Virus record (IMG/VR): IMGVR_UViG_3300028571_000061
Location: 1-34,579 of that record
Length of the DNA stretch: 34,579 nucleotides
From: a virus
Reading direction: 5' to 3' (one strand)
A program made the translations under genes and the position numbers. Numbering within the stretch: the first letter of the stretch is position 1; every line of letters starts with the position of its first letter. The notes under the pieces were generated by a model. That model did not search any database and was not told where the DNA came from. It was given only the letters and a program-made list of their open reading frames with translations. This document shows, piece by piece, positions 24,684-31,285 of the stretch.

Positions 24684-25562
24684 ATGAATATAGGATTAAA
24701 ATGTGTTATATGTGGTCATAAAGAAAAATATAACCTAAATAAACATTTAAAAGAAAAACACAATATAACTACAAAAGAGTATAAAAAGAAATATCCAGGC
24801 AATAAAACTATGACAGGTCATAGTAAAAGAACAGTTGAATACTGGTATTATAAAGGTTATTCATACGATCAATCAGTGTTAAAAGTTAAAGAGTTTCAAT
24901 CAAGTAGTAAAAAAATATATATTAATAATCTTATAAATCTAGGATTAACTAAATCTGAAGCTCAATATAAATGGAATATAAAACAATCTGAAAATTCACA
25001 ACTATCTATTAATCATTACTTAAAGAAAGGTTATTCTAGAAAAGAAGCAATAATATTAATATCAAACATTCAATCTATTAATAGTAAACTATCATCTAAA
25101 TTTAAAGGACATAATCATACTGATAAAACAAAAAGTATTATAGGTCAGAAAGTAAAAGAACAGATAAAGAAAGAAGGAGCATTAGTTGGCGTATCAAGAA
25201 CCAGAAATGGTGCTCAAAGTAATAGATCAAAATCAGAAATAGAATGTTATAATATTTTAAAAAAACATTTTAAAGATTTAAAATGTAATGTTGAAATAGA
25301 GGGTAAAATAGTAGATATGATCTATAATAAATTAATAATTGAGTATTATGGAGATTACTGGCATAGAAATCCTAAAAAATATAATATAGATCATGTATCT
25401 CATAAAAAAACATCTCAAGATATTTGGAATAAAGATTTAAAAAGATTATCTTTATTTAATAGTATTGGGTATAATACATATATTATATGGGAAAGTGATT
25501 GGAAAGAAGACAATAATAAAGTTATAAACGAGTTATATAATATTATAAATGGTAATACATAA
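24684..25562 (+). CDS. Free-standing homing endonuclease (Vsr-like/EDxHD type) inside the helicase split
   Basis: 292 residues. The N-terminal C2H2-like zinc finger has Cys7, Cys10, His21 and His26 (CVICGHKEKYNLNKHLKEKH). A Ser/Lys-rich middle has repeated helix motifs (GYSYDQSVLKVKEFQS; GLTKSEAQYKWNIKQS; GYSRKEAIILISNIQS), probably DNA-binding. The C-terminal nuclease carries SEIECYNIL (Glu185/187), IVDM (Asp211), IIEYYGDYWH (Glu220, Asp224, His227), a Lys/Asp-rich helix and NTYIIWESDW. These fit the Vsr-related nuclease family described for 'fractured' phage genes. It is expected to cut the uninterrupted helicase P-loop allele and spread the intein. The last 14 bases overlap the helicase C-part. 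Confidence 0.85.
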   Translation: MNIGLKCVICGHKEKYNLNKHLKEKHNITTKEYKKKYPGNKTMTGHSKRTVEYWYYKGYSYDQSVLKVKEFQSSSKKIYINNLINLGLTKSEAQYKWNIKQSENSQLSINHYLKKGYSRKEAIILISNIQSINSKLSSKFKGHNHTDKTKSIIGQKVKEQIKKEGALVGVSRTRNGAQSNRSKSEIECYNILKKHFKDLKCNVEIEGKIVDMIYNKLIIEYYGDYWHRNPKKYNIDHVSHKKTSQDIWNKDLKRLSLFNSIGYNTYIIWESDWKEDNNKVINELYNIINGNT

Positions 25563-25962
25563 AAGAGAAGTAAATAAAAAAGTTAAAATAGGAGATCTAT
25601 TTCTTAAATTAGGAATAACACCATTTGAACATAATACATATATTCCGGAATTTAACTTAAAGGTTAAAACTCCCTATGGATATAATAGTGTACAAAGCTT
25701 ATTCACTACCGAAAAACAATCCACAATAACAACATATTTTAAAAACGGAAAAAGATTAACTACATCTCCACATCATCAAGTAAAATCTATTAATGGAGAA
25801 TGGAAAAAAATAATAGATATTAATATCGGAGATAAAATATTAACAGACATAGGATATACAGAAGTAATTAAACAAAATAAAAAAGATAAAAAGATAGTAC
25901 TATATGATATATCAGTAAATGAAGTTCATTGCTATTATAGTAATGGAATACTATCGCATAAT
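25549..25962 (+). other. Split intein C-fragment (helicase), long, carries block B
   Basis: 138 residues: KVKIGDLFLKLG helix, NLKVKTPYGYNSVQSLF, block B TTSPHHQV (T-x2-H, around residues 72-76), GDKILTDIGYTEVI, block F VLYDISVNEVHCYY and block G NGILSHN. The protein beyond block A therefore sits on the C-piece, the reverse of the usual DnaE-type split. The terminal Asn precedes Ser139. Confidence 0.87.
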
Positions 25963-26736
25963 TCATGGTGCTTAGTATCATTAGGGGCTATTGCAATAAA
26001 ATTAGGATATAATGTTTTACATTATACTTTAGAGTTATCTGAATCATATGTTGCTAAAAGGTATGATGCTGTATTTTCAGGAACACCAATCGAAAAGCTA
26101 GAAACAAATAAAGATATATTAAATGATGTAATTAATAATTTACCAGGAACATTAATTATTAAAGAATACTCTCCTGGTAGAGCGTCTATATCCACGATAG
26201 AAACTCATATTCAAAAATGTACCGATCTAGGAACTAAACCAGATCTAATAATTATTGACTATGTAGATTTATTAAAATCTAAACGTAAATCTACAGAAAA
26301 GAAAGAAGAGATAGATGATGTATATACTGCAGCTAAAGGACTTGCAAGAGAATTAAAAGTACCAGTATGGACGGTATCACAAGTAAATAGAGCAGGAGCT
26401 AAGGATGATATTATTGAAGGAGATAAAGCAGCAGGATCCTATGATAAAATTATGATAGCTGATTTTGCAATGTCATTATCAAGAAAAAGACAGGATAAAG
26501 TAAACGGTACAGGTAGATTTCATATTATGAAAAATAGATACGGTATGGACGGAATGTCATATGGAGCTGTAATAAATACTTCTGTCGGCAAAATTACAAT
26601 TGATAATAATGAGTTTGATGAGTCAAATATAGAACAGGGTAGTGAAAATACCGTATGTGGTAAAATAAATAATTTTAATAGAGATGAAAGAGAAATATTA
26701 AGTAAAAAGTTTTTTGAATTAGGCGGAATCGGTTAA
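25549..26736 (+). CDS. Split intein C-fragment fused to gp41-like helicase C-terminal part
   Basis: 395 residues. Residues 1-138 are the intein C-fragment, ending in GILSHN; Ser139 is the +1 nucleophile and also the P-loop Ser. Residues 139-395 complete the RecA-like helicase core: SWCLVSLGAIAIKLGYNVLH, LELSESYVAKRYDAVFSG, Walker B KPDLIIIDYVDLLKS, the VPVWTVSQVNRAGAKDDIIE sensor region, and FHIMKNRYGMDGMSYG. The helicase unwinds DNA 5' to 3' at the fork as a hexamer. The ATG at 25549 overlaps the endonuclease end, and no TATTTATA element precedes it, so it is probably read by coupling from the endonuclease message or from upstream. No other start gives a complete intein part. Confidence 0.92.
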   Translation: MVIHKREVNKKVKIGDLFLKLGITPFEHNTYIPEFNLKVKTPYGYNSVQSLFTTEKQSTITTYFKNGKRLTTSPHHQVKSINGEWKKIIDINIGDKILTDIGYTEVIKQNKKDKKIVLYDISVNEVHCYYSNGILSHNSWCLVSLGAIAIKLGYNVLHYTLELSESYVAKRYDAVFSGTPIEKLETNKDILNDVINNLPGTLIIKEYSPGRASISTIETHIQKCTDLGTKPDLIIIDYVDLLKSKRKSTEKKEEIDDVYTAAKGLARELKVPVWTVSQVNRAGAKDDIIEGDKAAGSYDKIMIADFAMSLSRKRQDKVNGTGRFHIMKNRYGMDGMSYGAVINTSVGKITIDNNEFDESNIEQGSENTVCGKINNFNRDEREILSKKFFELGGIG

Positions 26737-26742
26737 TATTAT

Positions 26743-26755
26743 GATATTTATTTAA
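26743..26755 (+). promoter_or_regulatory. Putative late promoter (GATATTTATTTAA) before 26767
   Basis: One base departs from the core (TATTTATT). It starts 22-24 nt before ATG 26767, in the gap after the helicase gene. Confidence 0.45.
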
Positions 26756-26766
26756 AATAAAGAATT

Positions 26767-26979
26767 ATGAGTATATTAAATCAAACATCCCAAAGTCAAT
26801 TAAGCGTCAAAGGTAAAAAGGGCGGAATTGCTATTAATAATAAAAATATTACAAACTATGATAATACTTTAGTTACAACAAGAGGTCAAGGTAATGTTAT
26901 ACCACAAATTGAACCACCAAATCAATCAAATCTATCTCCAGAACCTGGAAAAAAACCAACAAAATTAATTAATCACTAA
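26767..26979 (+). CDS. Small polar protein of unknown function (70 aa)
   Basis: The 70-residue product is rich in Asn, Gln, Gly, Lys and Pro, with MSILNQTSQSQLSVKGKKGG at the start and PEPGKKPTKLINH at the end. No cysteines, hydrophobic core or known motif are seen, so it is probably disordered. A late-type element in front and hairpins behind suggest a self-contained transcription unit between the helicase and reductase genes, perhaps a virion or packaging-associated peptide (speculative). Confidence 0.55.
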   Translation: MSILNQTSQSQLSVKGKKGGIAINNKNITNYDNTLVTTRGQGNVIPQIEPPNQSNLSPEPGKKPTKLINH

Positions 26980-26991
26980 TATTGATTAATT
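26967..26991 (+). terminator. AT-rich hairpin at the end of the 70-aa gene (weak terminator)
   Basis: AATTAATCA (26967-26975) pairs with TGATTAATT (26983-26991) over a 7-nt loop. TTATAAATT and a later T run follow. The stop codon lies in the loop. An all-AT stem makes termination doubtful. Confidence 0.35.
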
Positions 26992-27026
26992 TTATAAATT
27001 AGCATTTTTACATAAATTTTTTTTAA

Positions 27027-27066
27027 CCTGAAAAATCAGGTATGGATACCCTATCCGCTTTTATTT
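27027..27066 (+). terminator. Two GC-containing hairpins upstream of the reductase gene
   Basis: CCTGA-AAAA-TCAGG (27027-27040) is followed by GGATA-CCC-TATCC (27044-27056) and then GCTTTTATTT. The second hairpin plus T-run looks like a terminator. The structures lie 12-51 nt before the nrdJ start, so a leader-regulatory role is the alternative. Confidence 0.45.
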
Positions 27067-27077
27067 AATTTTAAAAT

Positions 27078-28334
27078 ATGAACATTACACAACAAGTACT
27101 TAGCGACATTACAGTTTACATGAAATACTCTAGATATATTCAAGAGATAAACAGACGAGAAACATGGAATGAAATAGCTGATAGAAACAAGCAGATGCAT
27201 TTATTTAAATTTCCTGATTTAAAAGAAGAAATAGAAAATGCATATAAATTTGTTTATGACAGAAAGGTACTACCTTCCATGAGATCACTCCAATTCGGTG
27301 GTACACCTGTAGAGTTAAACAATACTCGTATATTCAACTGTTCATTTTTACCAATCGATGATTATAGATCCTTCTCAGAATCAATGTTCCTACTATTATC
27401 AGGAACTGGAGTTGGATTTAGCGTACAACAGCATCACATCGAAAAATTACCTGAAATTAAAGTTCCAAGTAAAACTAAAAGATATTTAATAGGCGATAGC
27501 ATTGAAGGATGGTCCGATGCAGTAAGAATGTTATGTAAGTCATATTTTACAGGTTCACCTCTTCCAAGATTTGACTTTAGAGATATCAGGCCTAAAGGAG
27601 CACAATTAATCACCTCAGGTGGTAAAGCCCCAGGTCCGGAACCATTAAAAGAATGTTTATTTCAAATACAGAAAATATTTGAAAGAAAGCAAACAGGAGA
27701 AAAACTAACTTCATTAGAGTGTCATGATATTGTTTGCTTTTTAGCAGATGCAGTACTATCAGGCGGAATTCGTAGGGCAGCATTAATTTCATTATTTAAT
27801 TTAGACGATGAAGATATGCTAACTTGTAAATTTGGAAACTGGTGGGAAACTAACCCACAGCGCGGTAGAGCTAATAATTCTGCAGTAGTTATGCGTCATA
27901 AGATTACTGAAGATGAGTTTCATAAATTATGGAAGAAAATTGAATTAAGCGGATCTGGAGAACCAGGTATTTACTTTAGTAACGACAAAGACTGGGGATC
28001 TAATCCATGTTGTTTTATTGGTAATACATTAATTGAAACAGATTCTGGAAAAAAATCAATTAAGGAGATAGTAGATTTAATTAATAATGGTGATAAATGC
28101 CAAGTTCAAACATATAATGAAAAAACAAAACAAATAGAATTAAATACAGTTAAAGCTGGAATGTTAACCAAGAAAAACACAACAGTTATCAAACTCACGA
28201 TCGAAGATAACAATATAGAATATTCAGTAACATGTACACCAGATCATCAGTTTTATACAACTAATAGAGGCTGGGTTCAATGTAAAGATATTACACATGA
28301 GGATGAATTAGTAATATATCCATCTGTTTTTTAA
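27078..28334 (+). CDS. nrdJ: Class II ribonucleotide reductase, part 1, fused to split intein A N-fragment
   Basis: 418 residues. Residues 1-311 form the N-extein: KVLPSMRSLQFGGTPVELNN, TRIFNCSFLP (Cys88, redox partner cysteine), FLLLSGTGVGFSVQQHHIEK, PRFDFRDIRPKGAQLITSGG, LADAVLSGGIRRAALISLF, and ANNSAVVM. The sequence stops at NPC, where the last Cys (311) corresponds to the thiyl-radical cysteine of class II enzymes. Residues 312-418 are the intein N-fragment. No R2/NrdF partner is seen and the sequence pattern is NrdJ-like, implying adenosylcobalamin as radical source. The enzyme makes deoxynucleotides for phage DNA synthesis. By itself this part lacks the Glu of N-x-C-x-E and the phosphate loop. 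Confidence 0.93.
   Translation: MNITQQVLSDITVYMKYSRYIQEINRRETWNEIADRNKQMHLFKFPDLKEEIENAYKFVYDRKVLPSMRSLQFGGTPVELNNTRIFNCSFLPIDDYRSFSESMFLLLSGTGVGFSVQQHHIEKLPEIKVPSKTKRYLIGDSIEGWSDAVRMLCKSYFTGSPLPRFDFRDIRPKGAQLITSGGKAPGPEPLKECLFQIQKIFERKQTGEKLTSLECHDIVCFLADAVLSGGIRRAALISLFNLDDEDMLTCKFGNWWETNPQRGRANNSAVVMRHKITEDEFHKLWKKIELSGSGEPGIYFSNDKDWGSNPCCFIGNTLIETDSGKKSIKEIVDLINNGDKCQVQTYNEKTKQIELNTVKAGMLTKKNTTVIKLTIEDNNIEYSVTCTPDHQFYTTNRGWVQCKDITHEDELVIYPSVF
28011..28331 (+). other. Split intein A N-fragment (reductase, site 1)
   Basis: 107 residues with block A CFIGNTLIETDSGKK, block B SVTCTPDHQF (T-x2-H) and the NRGWVQCKDITHEDELVI strand before the stop. It closely resembles the NrdJ-1 type of split intein, including its insertion after NPC. 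Confidence 0.92.
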
Positions 28335-28367
28335 TATGTAATTGATTACGTTTTAATGCAATATCTT

Positions 28368-28397
28368 GATATTTATATTAAAGAGATTTATATAAAA
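28368..28397 (+). promoter_or_regulatory. Putative late promoter elements of homing endonuclease 2
   Basis: GATATTTATATTA (28368-28380) matches the element but sits 39 nt before ATG 28409. A second, shorter GATTTATATAAAA (28385-28397) stands at the usual distance. Either or both may act. Confidence 0.45.
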
Positions 28398-28408
28398 TTT
28401 AATCAATT

Positions 28409-29197
28409 ATGGGAGGTAAAGTAAAGAAAGGAACTTGTAAAAATAGAGGATATATAGGATATCATATAACTTGGGATAATAAAAAGGTATTTTTACGTAG
28501 TAAAGCTGAATTTGTTTATGCAAGAATGTTAGATATTGAAAAAACACCATATATGACAGAATGCATAACGTATATAATATCTGAAACTCGATATAAGCCA
28601 GATTTTTTTATATTTGATAGTGAATATATTCATGTTAAAAAAATAGTTGAAATAAAAGGATTAGATGATAGAAAAACAGCAATGGAATATTTATCTAAAT
28701 ATAAAAATTTTTTTAATTTAATAGGGATTGAATATGATGTAGTATGGAATTATCGAAAGATTATAACTAAATATAATCTTAATAAAGATGTAGAATTATG
28801 GATAAATAAATCATTAAATATATATGATAATATATCTGCTAGTAGAGGTAAAAACAATCCGATGTATGGAAAAACCCATAAACAATCAACAATAGAATTA
28901 ATAAGAAAAAAAGCACTAAACAGACAAACTCCAGAATACCGTAAACAAAACTCCGAAAATCAAATTAATTTTTTTAAATCAGAAGCAGGTATATTAAGAA
29001 GAAAACAAATATCGGATCAAAGAAAAGCATATATAAAACTAAATAATCCAATAATTAACAAGAAATGTAAGGAGTGTAATATAGATTTTGAAAGCAAGTT
29101 AAAATCAAAAAAAGAGTTTTGTAATTATAAATGCTTAAGAAAATGGTCATATAATAACATTCCAAATTACGGTAAACATAAAAGTAAATTAAAATAA
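28409..29197 (+). CDS. Free-standing PD-(D/E)xK homing endonuclease with NUMOD3 and zinc motif
   Basis: 262 residues. The nuclease core lies in the N-terminal half: LRSKAEFVYARMLD (Glu34), YKPDFFIFD (Pro64-Asp65) and IVEIKG (Glu81-x-Lys83), a PD-x15-ExK layout. NUMOD3-type DNA-binding follows (GKNNPMYGKTHKQSTIELIR). The C-terminus has a C-x2-C-x14-C-x3-C zinc motif (CKECNIDF ... FCNYKC) and a basic tail. This is a different nuclease fold from the two other split-associated endonucleases. It sits between parts 1 and 2 of the reductase gene and should cleave intein-free nrdJ at the NPC/CEI site. A five-base gap separates it from part 2. Confidence 0.8.
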   Translation: MGGKVKKGTCKNRGYIGYHITWDNKKVFLRSKAEFVYARMLDIEKTPYMTECITYIISETRYKPDFFIFDSEYIHVKKIVEIKGLDDRKTAMEYLSKYKNFFNLIGIEYDVVWNYRKIITKYNLNKDVELWINKSLNIYDNISASRGKNNPMYGKTHKQSTIELIRKKALNRQTPEYRKQNSENQINFFKSEAGILRRKQISDQRKAYIKLNNPIINKKCKECNIDFESKLKSKKEFCNYKCLRKWSYNNIPNYGKHKSKLK

Positions 29198-29202
29198 TAA
29201 AA

Positions 29203-29310
29203 ATGGCAAAATTAAAATCAATAGAAATATTAAAAGATACACATGATGTATATGATATTGAAGTAGAAAACAACCATAATTTCTTTGCTAATAATATATT
29301 AGCACATAAC
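29203..29310 (+). other. Split intein A C-fragment
   Basis: 36 residues: KLKSIEILKDTHDVYDIEVE (block F) then NNHNFFANNILAHN (block G, His-Asn end) before Cys37. Similar to the NrdJ-1 type C-fragment in length and motif. Starts with its own ATG. Confidence 0.92.
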
Positions 29311-29985
29311 TGCGAAATCGCCTTACGTCCGTATCAGTTTTGTAACTTATGTGAAGTAAATGTGTCAGATATTACATCACAGGAAGATTTAAATCAAAGG
29401 GTAAAAGCAGCTTCATTTATAGGCACACTACAAGCATCATATACAGATTTTCACTATTTAAGAGATATCTGGAAAAAAACAACAGAAAAAGATGCTTTAT
29501 TAGGTGTAGGAATGACTGGAATCGGTTCTGGAGAAATATTAAAATATAACCTAAAACAATCAGCAGATATTGCTAAAGAAGAAAATGCTAGAGTATCTGA
29601 ACTAATAGGAATTAATAAAGCTGCCCGGGTTACTACAGTAAAACCAAGCGGATGCATAACTCCAGATACATTAATTAAAACATCAGTTGGATCAATTACT
29701 ATAGATAAATTATTTGAATTAAACGGATATAATCTAGATGATTTTAAAGATAAGAGTACTTTATTTTTACCTACAACAGAAAACATTTATGTAAAAGATA
29801 AGGATAATGAATGGCAATTAATATCAAATTTATATGTAAATGGAAATCAAGAACTTATTAATATTGAGTTTGAAGATGGATATATTTTTAGATGTACAGA
29901 AAATCACAAACTATTAACATCAAATAGAGGCTGGGTTCGAGCAGATGAATTAACGGAAGAAGATGATATTATTAGTTATGAATAA
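29203..29985 (+). CDS. nrdJ: Reductase middle part flanked by intein A C-fragment and intein B N-fragment
   Basis: 260 residues with the order intein C-fragment (1-36), extein (37-150), intein N-fragment (151-260). The extein starts CEIALRPYQFCNLCEVN: Cys37 is the +1 nucleophile, Glu38 completes the catalytic N-x-C-x-E, and Cys47 is the second redox cysteine (RPYQFC). It continues with LLGVGMTGIGSGEILKY and ends VTTVKPSG. Both ends of this polypeptide must be processed for the reductase to form. The gene starts five bases after endonuclease 2. The topology IntC-extein-IntN is the one used for peptide cyclisation, so specificity of the two inteins matters. Confidence 0.93.
   Translation: MAKLKSIEILKDTHDVYDIEVENNHNFFANNILAHNCEIALRPYQFCNLCEVNVSDITSQEDLNQRVKAASFIGTLQASYTDFHYLRDIWKKTTEKDALLGVGMTGIGSGEILKYNLKQSADIAKEENARVSELIGINKAARVTTVKPSGCITPDTLIKTSVGSITIDKLFELNGYNLDDFKDKSTLFLPTTENIYVKDKDNEWQLISNLYVNGNQELINIEFEDGYIFRCTENHKLLTSNRGWVRADELTEEDDIISYE
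29653..29982 (+). other. Split intein B N-fragment (reductase, site 2)
   Basis: 110 residues: block A CITPDTLIKTSVGSITIDKL, block B FRCTENHKLL (T-x2-H), and NRGWVRADELTEEDDIISY before the stop. The 35-45 residues around DDFKDKSTLFLPTTENIYV are unlike intein A, a possible source of specificity. Confidence 0.92.
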
Positions 29986-30010
29986 TATGCATTTTAACTA
30001 TTAAACCTAC

Positions 30011-30023
30011 TATTTATAATAAA
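30011..30023 (+). promoter_or_regulatory. Putative late promoter (TATTTATAATAAA) of homing endonuclease 3
   Basis: The core starts 23 nt before ATG 30034. The preceding bases are CTAC rather than GA. Again inside a gene split. Confidence 0.5.
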
Positions 30024-30033
30024 TGAATATATT

Positions 30034-31191
30034 ATGGGTTTAACAGTTAAAGAAGAAAAAACACTTAGATTAAAGCAATTCTTAATACATATTTATGGAT
30101 CTGAATTAGGATTAAAAAGATATTTAGCAATAGTTAAAAGTTCAAATTTAAAAGTATTAATTTTTAAATATGGTAAAGAAGAAGGTATATATAGATTTAA
30201 TAATACTAAAGAAAAACATAAGATTAAAAACACATTACAAGGATTTATAATGAGGTATGGTGAAAAAGAAGGTCCTAGTAAATATTATGAAAAAAATAAA
30301 AAACTTTCTGTAAGTGTTGAATCCCTAAAACTATCTGGAAAAACCGAAGAAGAAATATACAAAATAAGAAGTATACATAAACAGAAATCAGCACAAACAT
30401 TAGAAAATTTTATATTAAGGTATGGTGATAAATTAGGAAAAGAAAAATTCAAAATATTTAATGAAAATAACAGAATAAGTTATAGATCAATAAATCAATT
30501 AATTAATAGAAGAGGTTTAACAGAAGAGGAAGCAAAAAAAATAGTAAAATCTATTCAAATAAGAGATGAAAAATTTTATATAAAAAAATACGGGAAAGAA
30601 TTAGGACAGCAAAAGTTTGAAGAAACTAATAAAAAGAGAGCTTTTGCAAATACTAAGCAATACTATATAGAAAAATATGGAGACGATGGTATTGAAATGT
30701 ATGAAAAAATTCTTAAAAAAAGAATATATACATTATCAAAAGAGTATTATATAGAAAAATATGGAGATAAAAAAGGAATAGAAGTATATCTAAATAATAA
30801 AATAAAAAATAGAGATCAGTATAATGGAGATTCTAAAATTCAATTAAAATTTGCTCAACAACTATATAATGCATTACCAGAACATATTCAAAATCAATTC
30901 ATAGGCCCACCAATAACTCAAAGTAAAATAATATATATTAATTCAGAAGACATAAAAATATCAATACCAGACATATTAATTCAAAACATTATAATAGAAT
31001 TCGATGGAAATTATTGGCACACATTACCAGATATAATAGTTAGAGATTTACTTAAAACTAAAATTCTTACAGAAAAAGGATATAATATAATAAGGGTTAA
31101 TGAATTAGATTATATAAAGGATAAATATTCCGTTATACAAAACGTCATAGAAAAAATTTTAAAACTAATTAGAATAAATAATGAAAATTAA
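30034..31191 (+). CDS. Free-standing homing endonuclease with seven YG repeats and Vsr-like nuclease
   Basis: 385 residues. Residues ~15-260 carry seven copies of a short basic motif, 'F/Y-I/L-x-K/R-YG-x-x-x-G-x-x-K/R-F/Y' (HIYGSELG, FKYGKEEG, MRYGEKEG, LRYGDKLG, KKYGKELG, EKYGDDG, EKYGDKKG), probably modular DNA-binding helices. The C-terminal nuclease has SIPDILIQ, IIIEFDGNYWH (Glu322, Asp324, His329), a Lys-rich helix and GYNIIRVNELDY, related to the Vsr-like core of endonuclease 1. It lies between reductase parts 2 and 3, overlapping part 3 by 11 bases. The expected target is intein-free nrdJ at KPSG/TSS. Confidence 0.8.
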   Translation: MGLTVKEEKTLRLKQFLIHIYGSELGLKRYLAIVKSSNLKVLIFKYGKEEGIYRFNNTKEKHKIKNTLQGFIMRYGEKEGPSKYYEKNKKLSVSVESLKLSGKTEEEIYKIRSIHKQKSAQTLENFILRYGDKLGKEKFKIFNENNRISYRSINQLINRRGLTEEEAKKIVKSIQIRDEKFYIKKYGKELGQQKFEETNKKRAFANTKQYYIEKYGDDGIEMYEKILKKRIYTLSKEYYIEKYGDKKGIEVYLNNKIKNRDQYNGDSKIQLKFAQQLYNALPEHIQNQFIGPPITQSKIIYINSEDIKISIPDILIQNIIIEFDGNYWHTLPDIIVRDLLKTKILTEKGYNIIRVNELDYIKDKYSVIQNVIEKILKLIRINNEN

Positions 31192-31285
31192 ATCAATTAA
31201 AAAAGCTAGCTCGGAGTTTACTGTAGATTTAGAGGTAGAAAATACACATAGCTATCAACTATCAAACGGTGCAGTAGTTCATAAT
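31181..31285 (+). other. Split intein B C-fragment
   Basis: 35 residues: KSIKKASSEFTVDLEVENTH (block F) and SYQLSNGAVVHN (block G) followed by Thr36. Differs clearly from intein A's C-fragment outside DxEVEN and HN. Confidence 0.92.
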
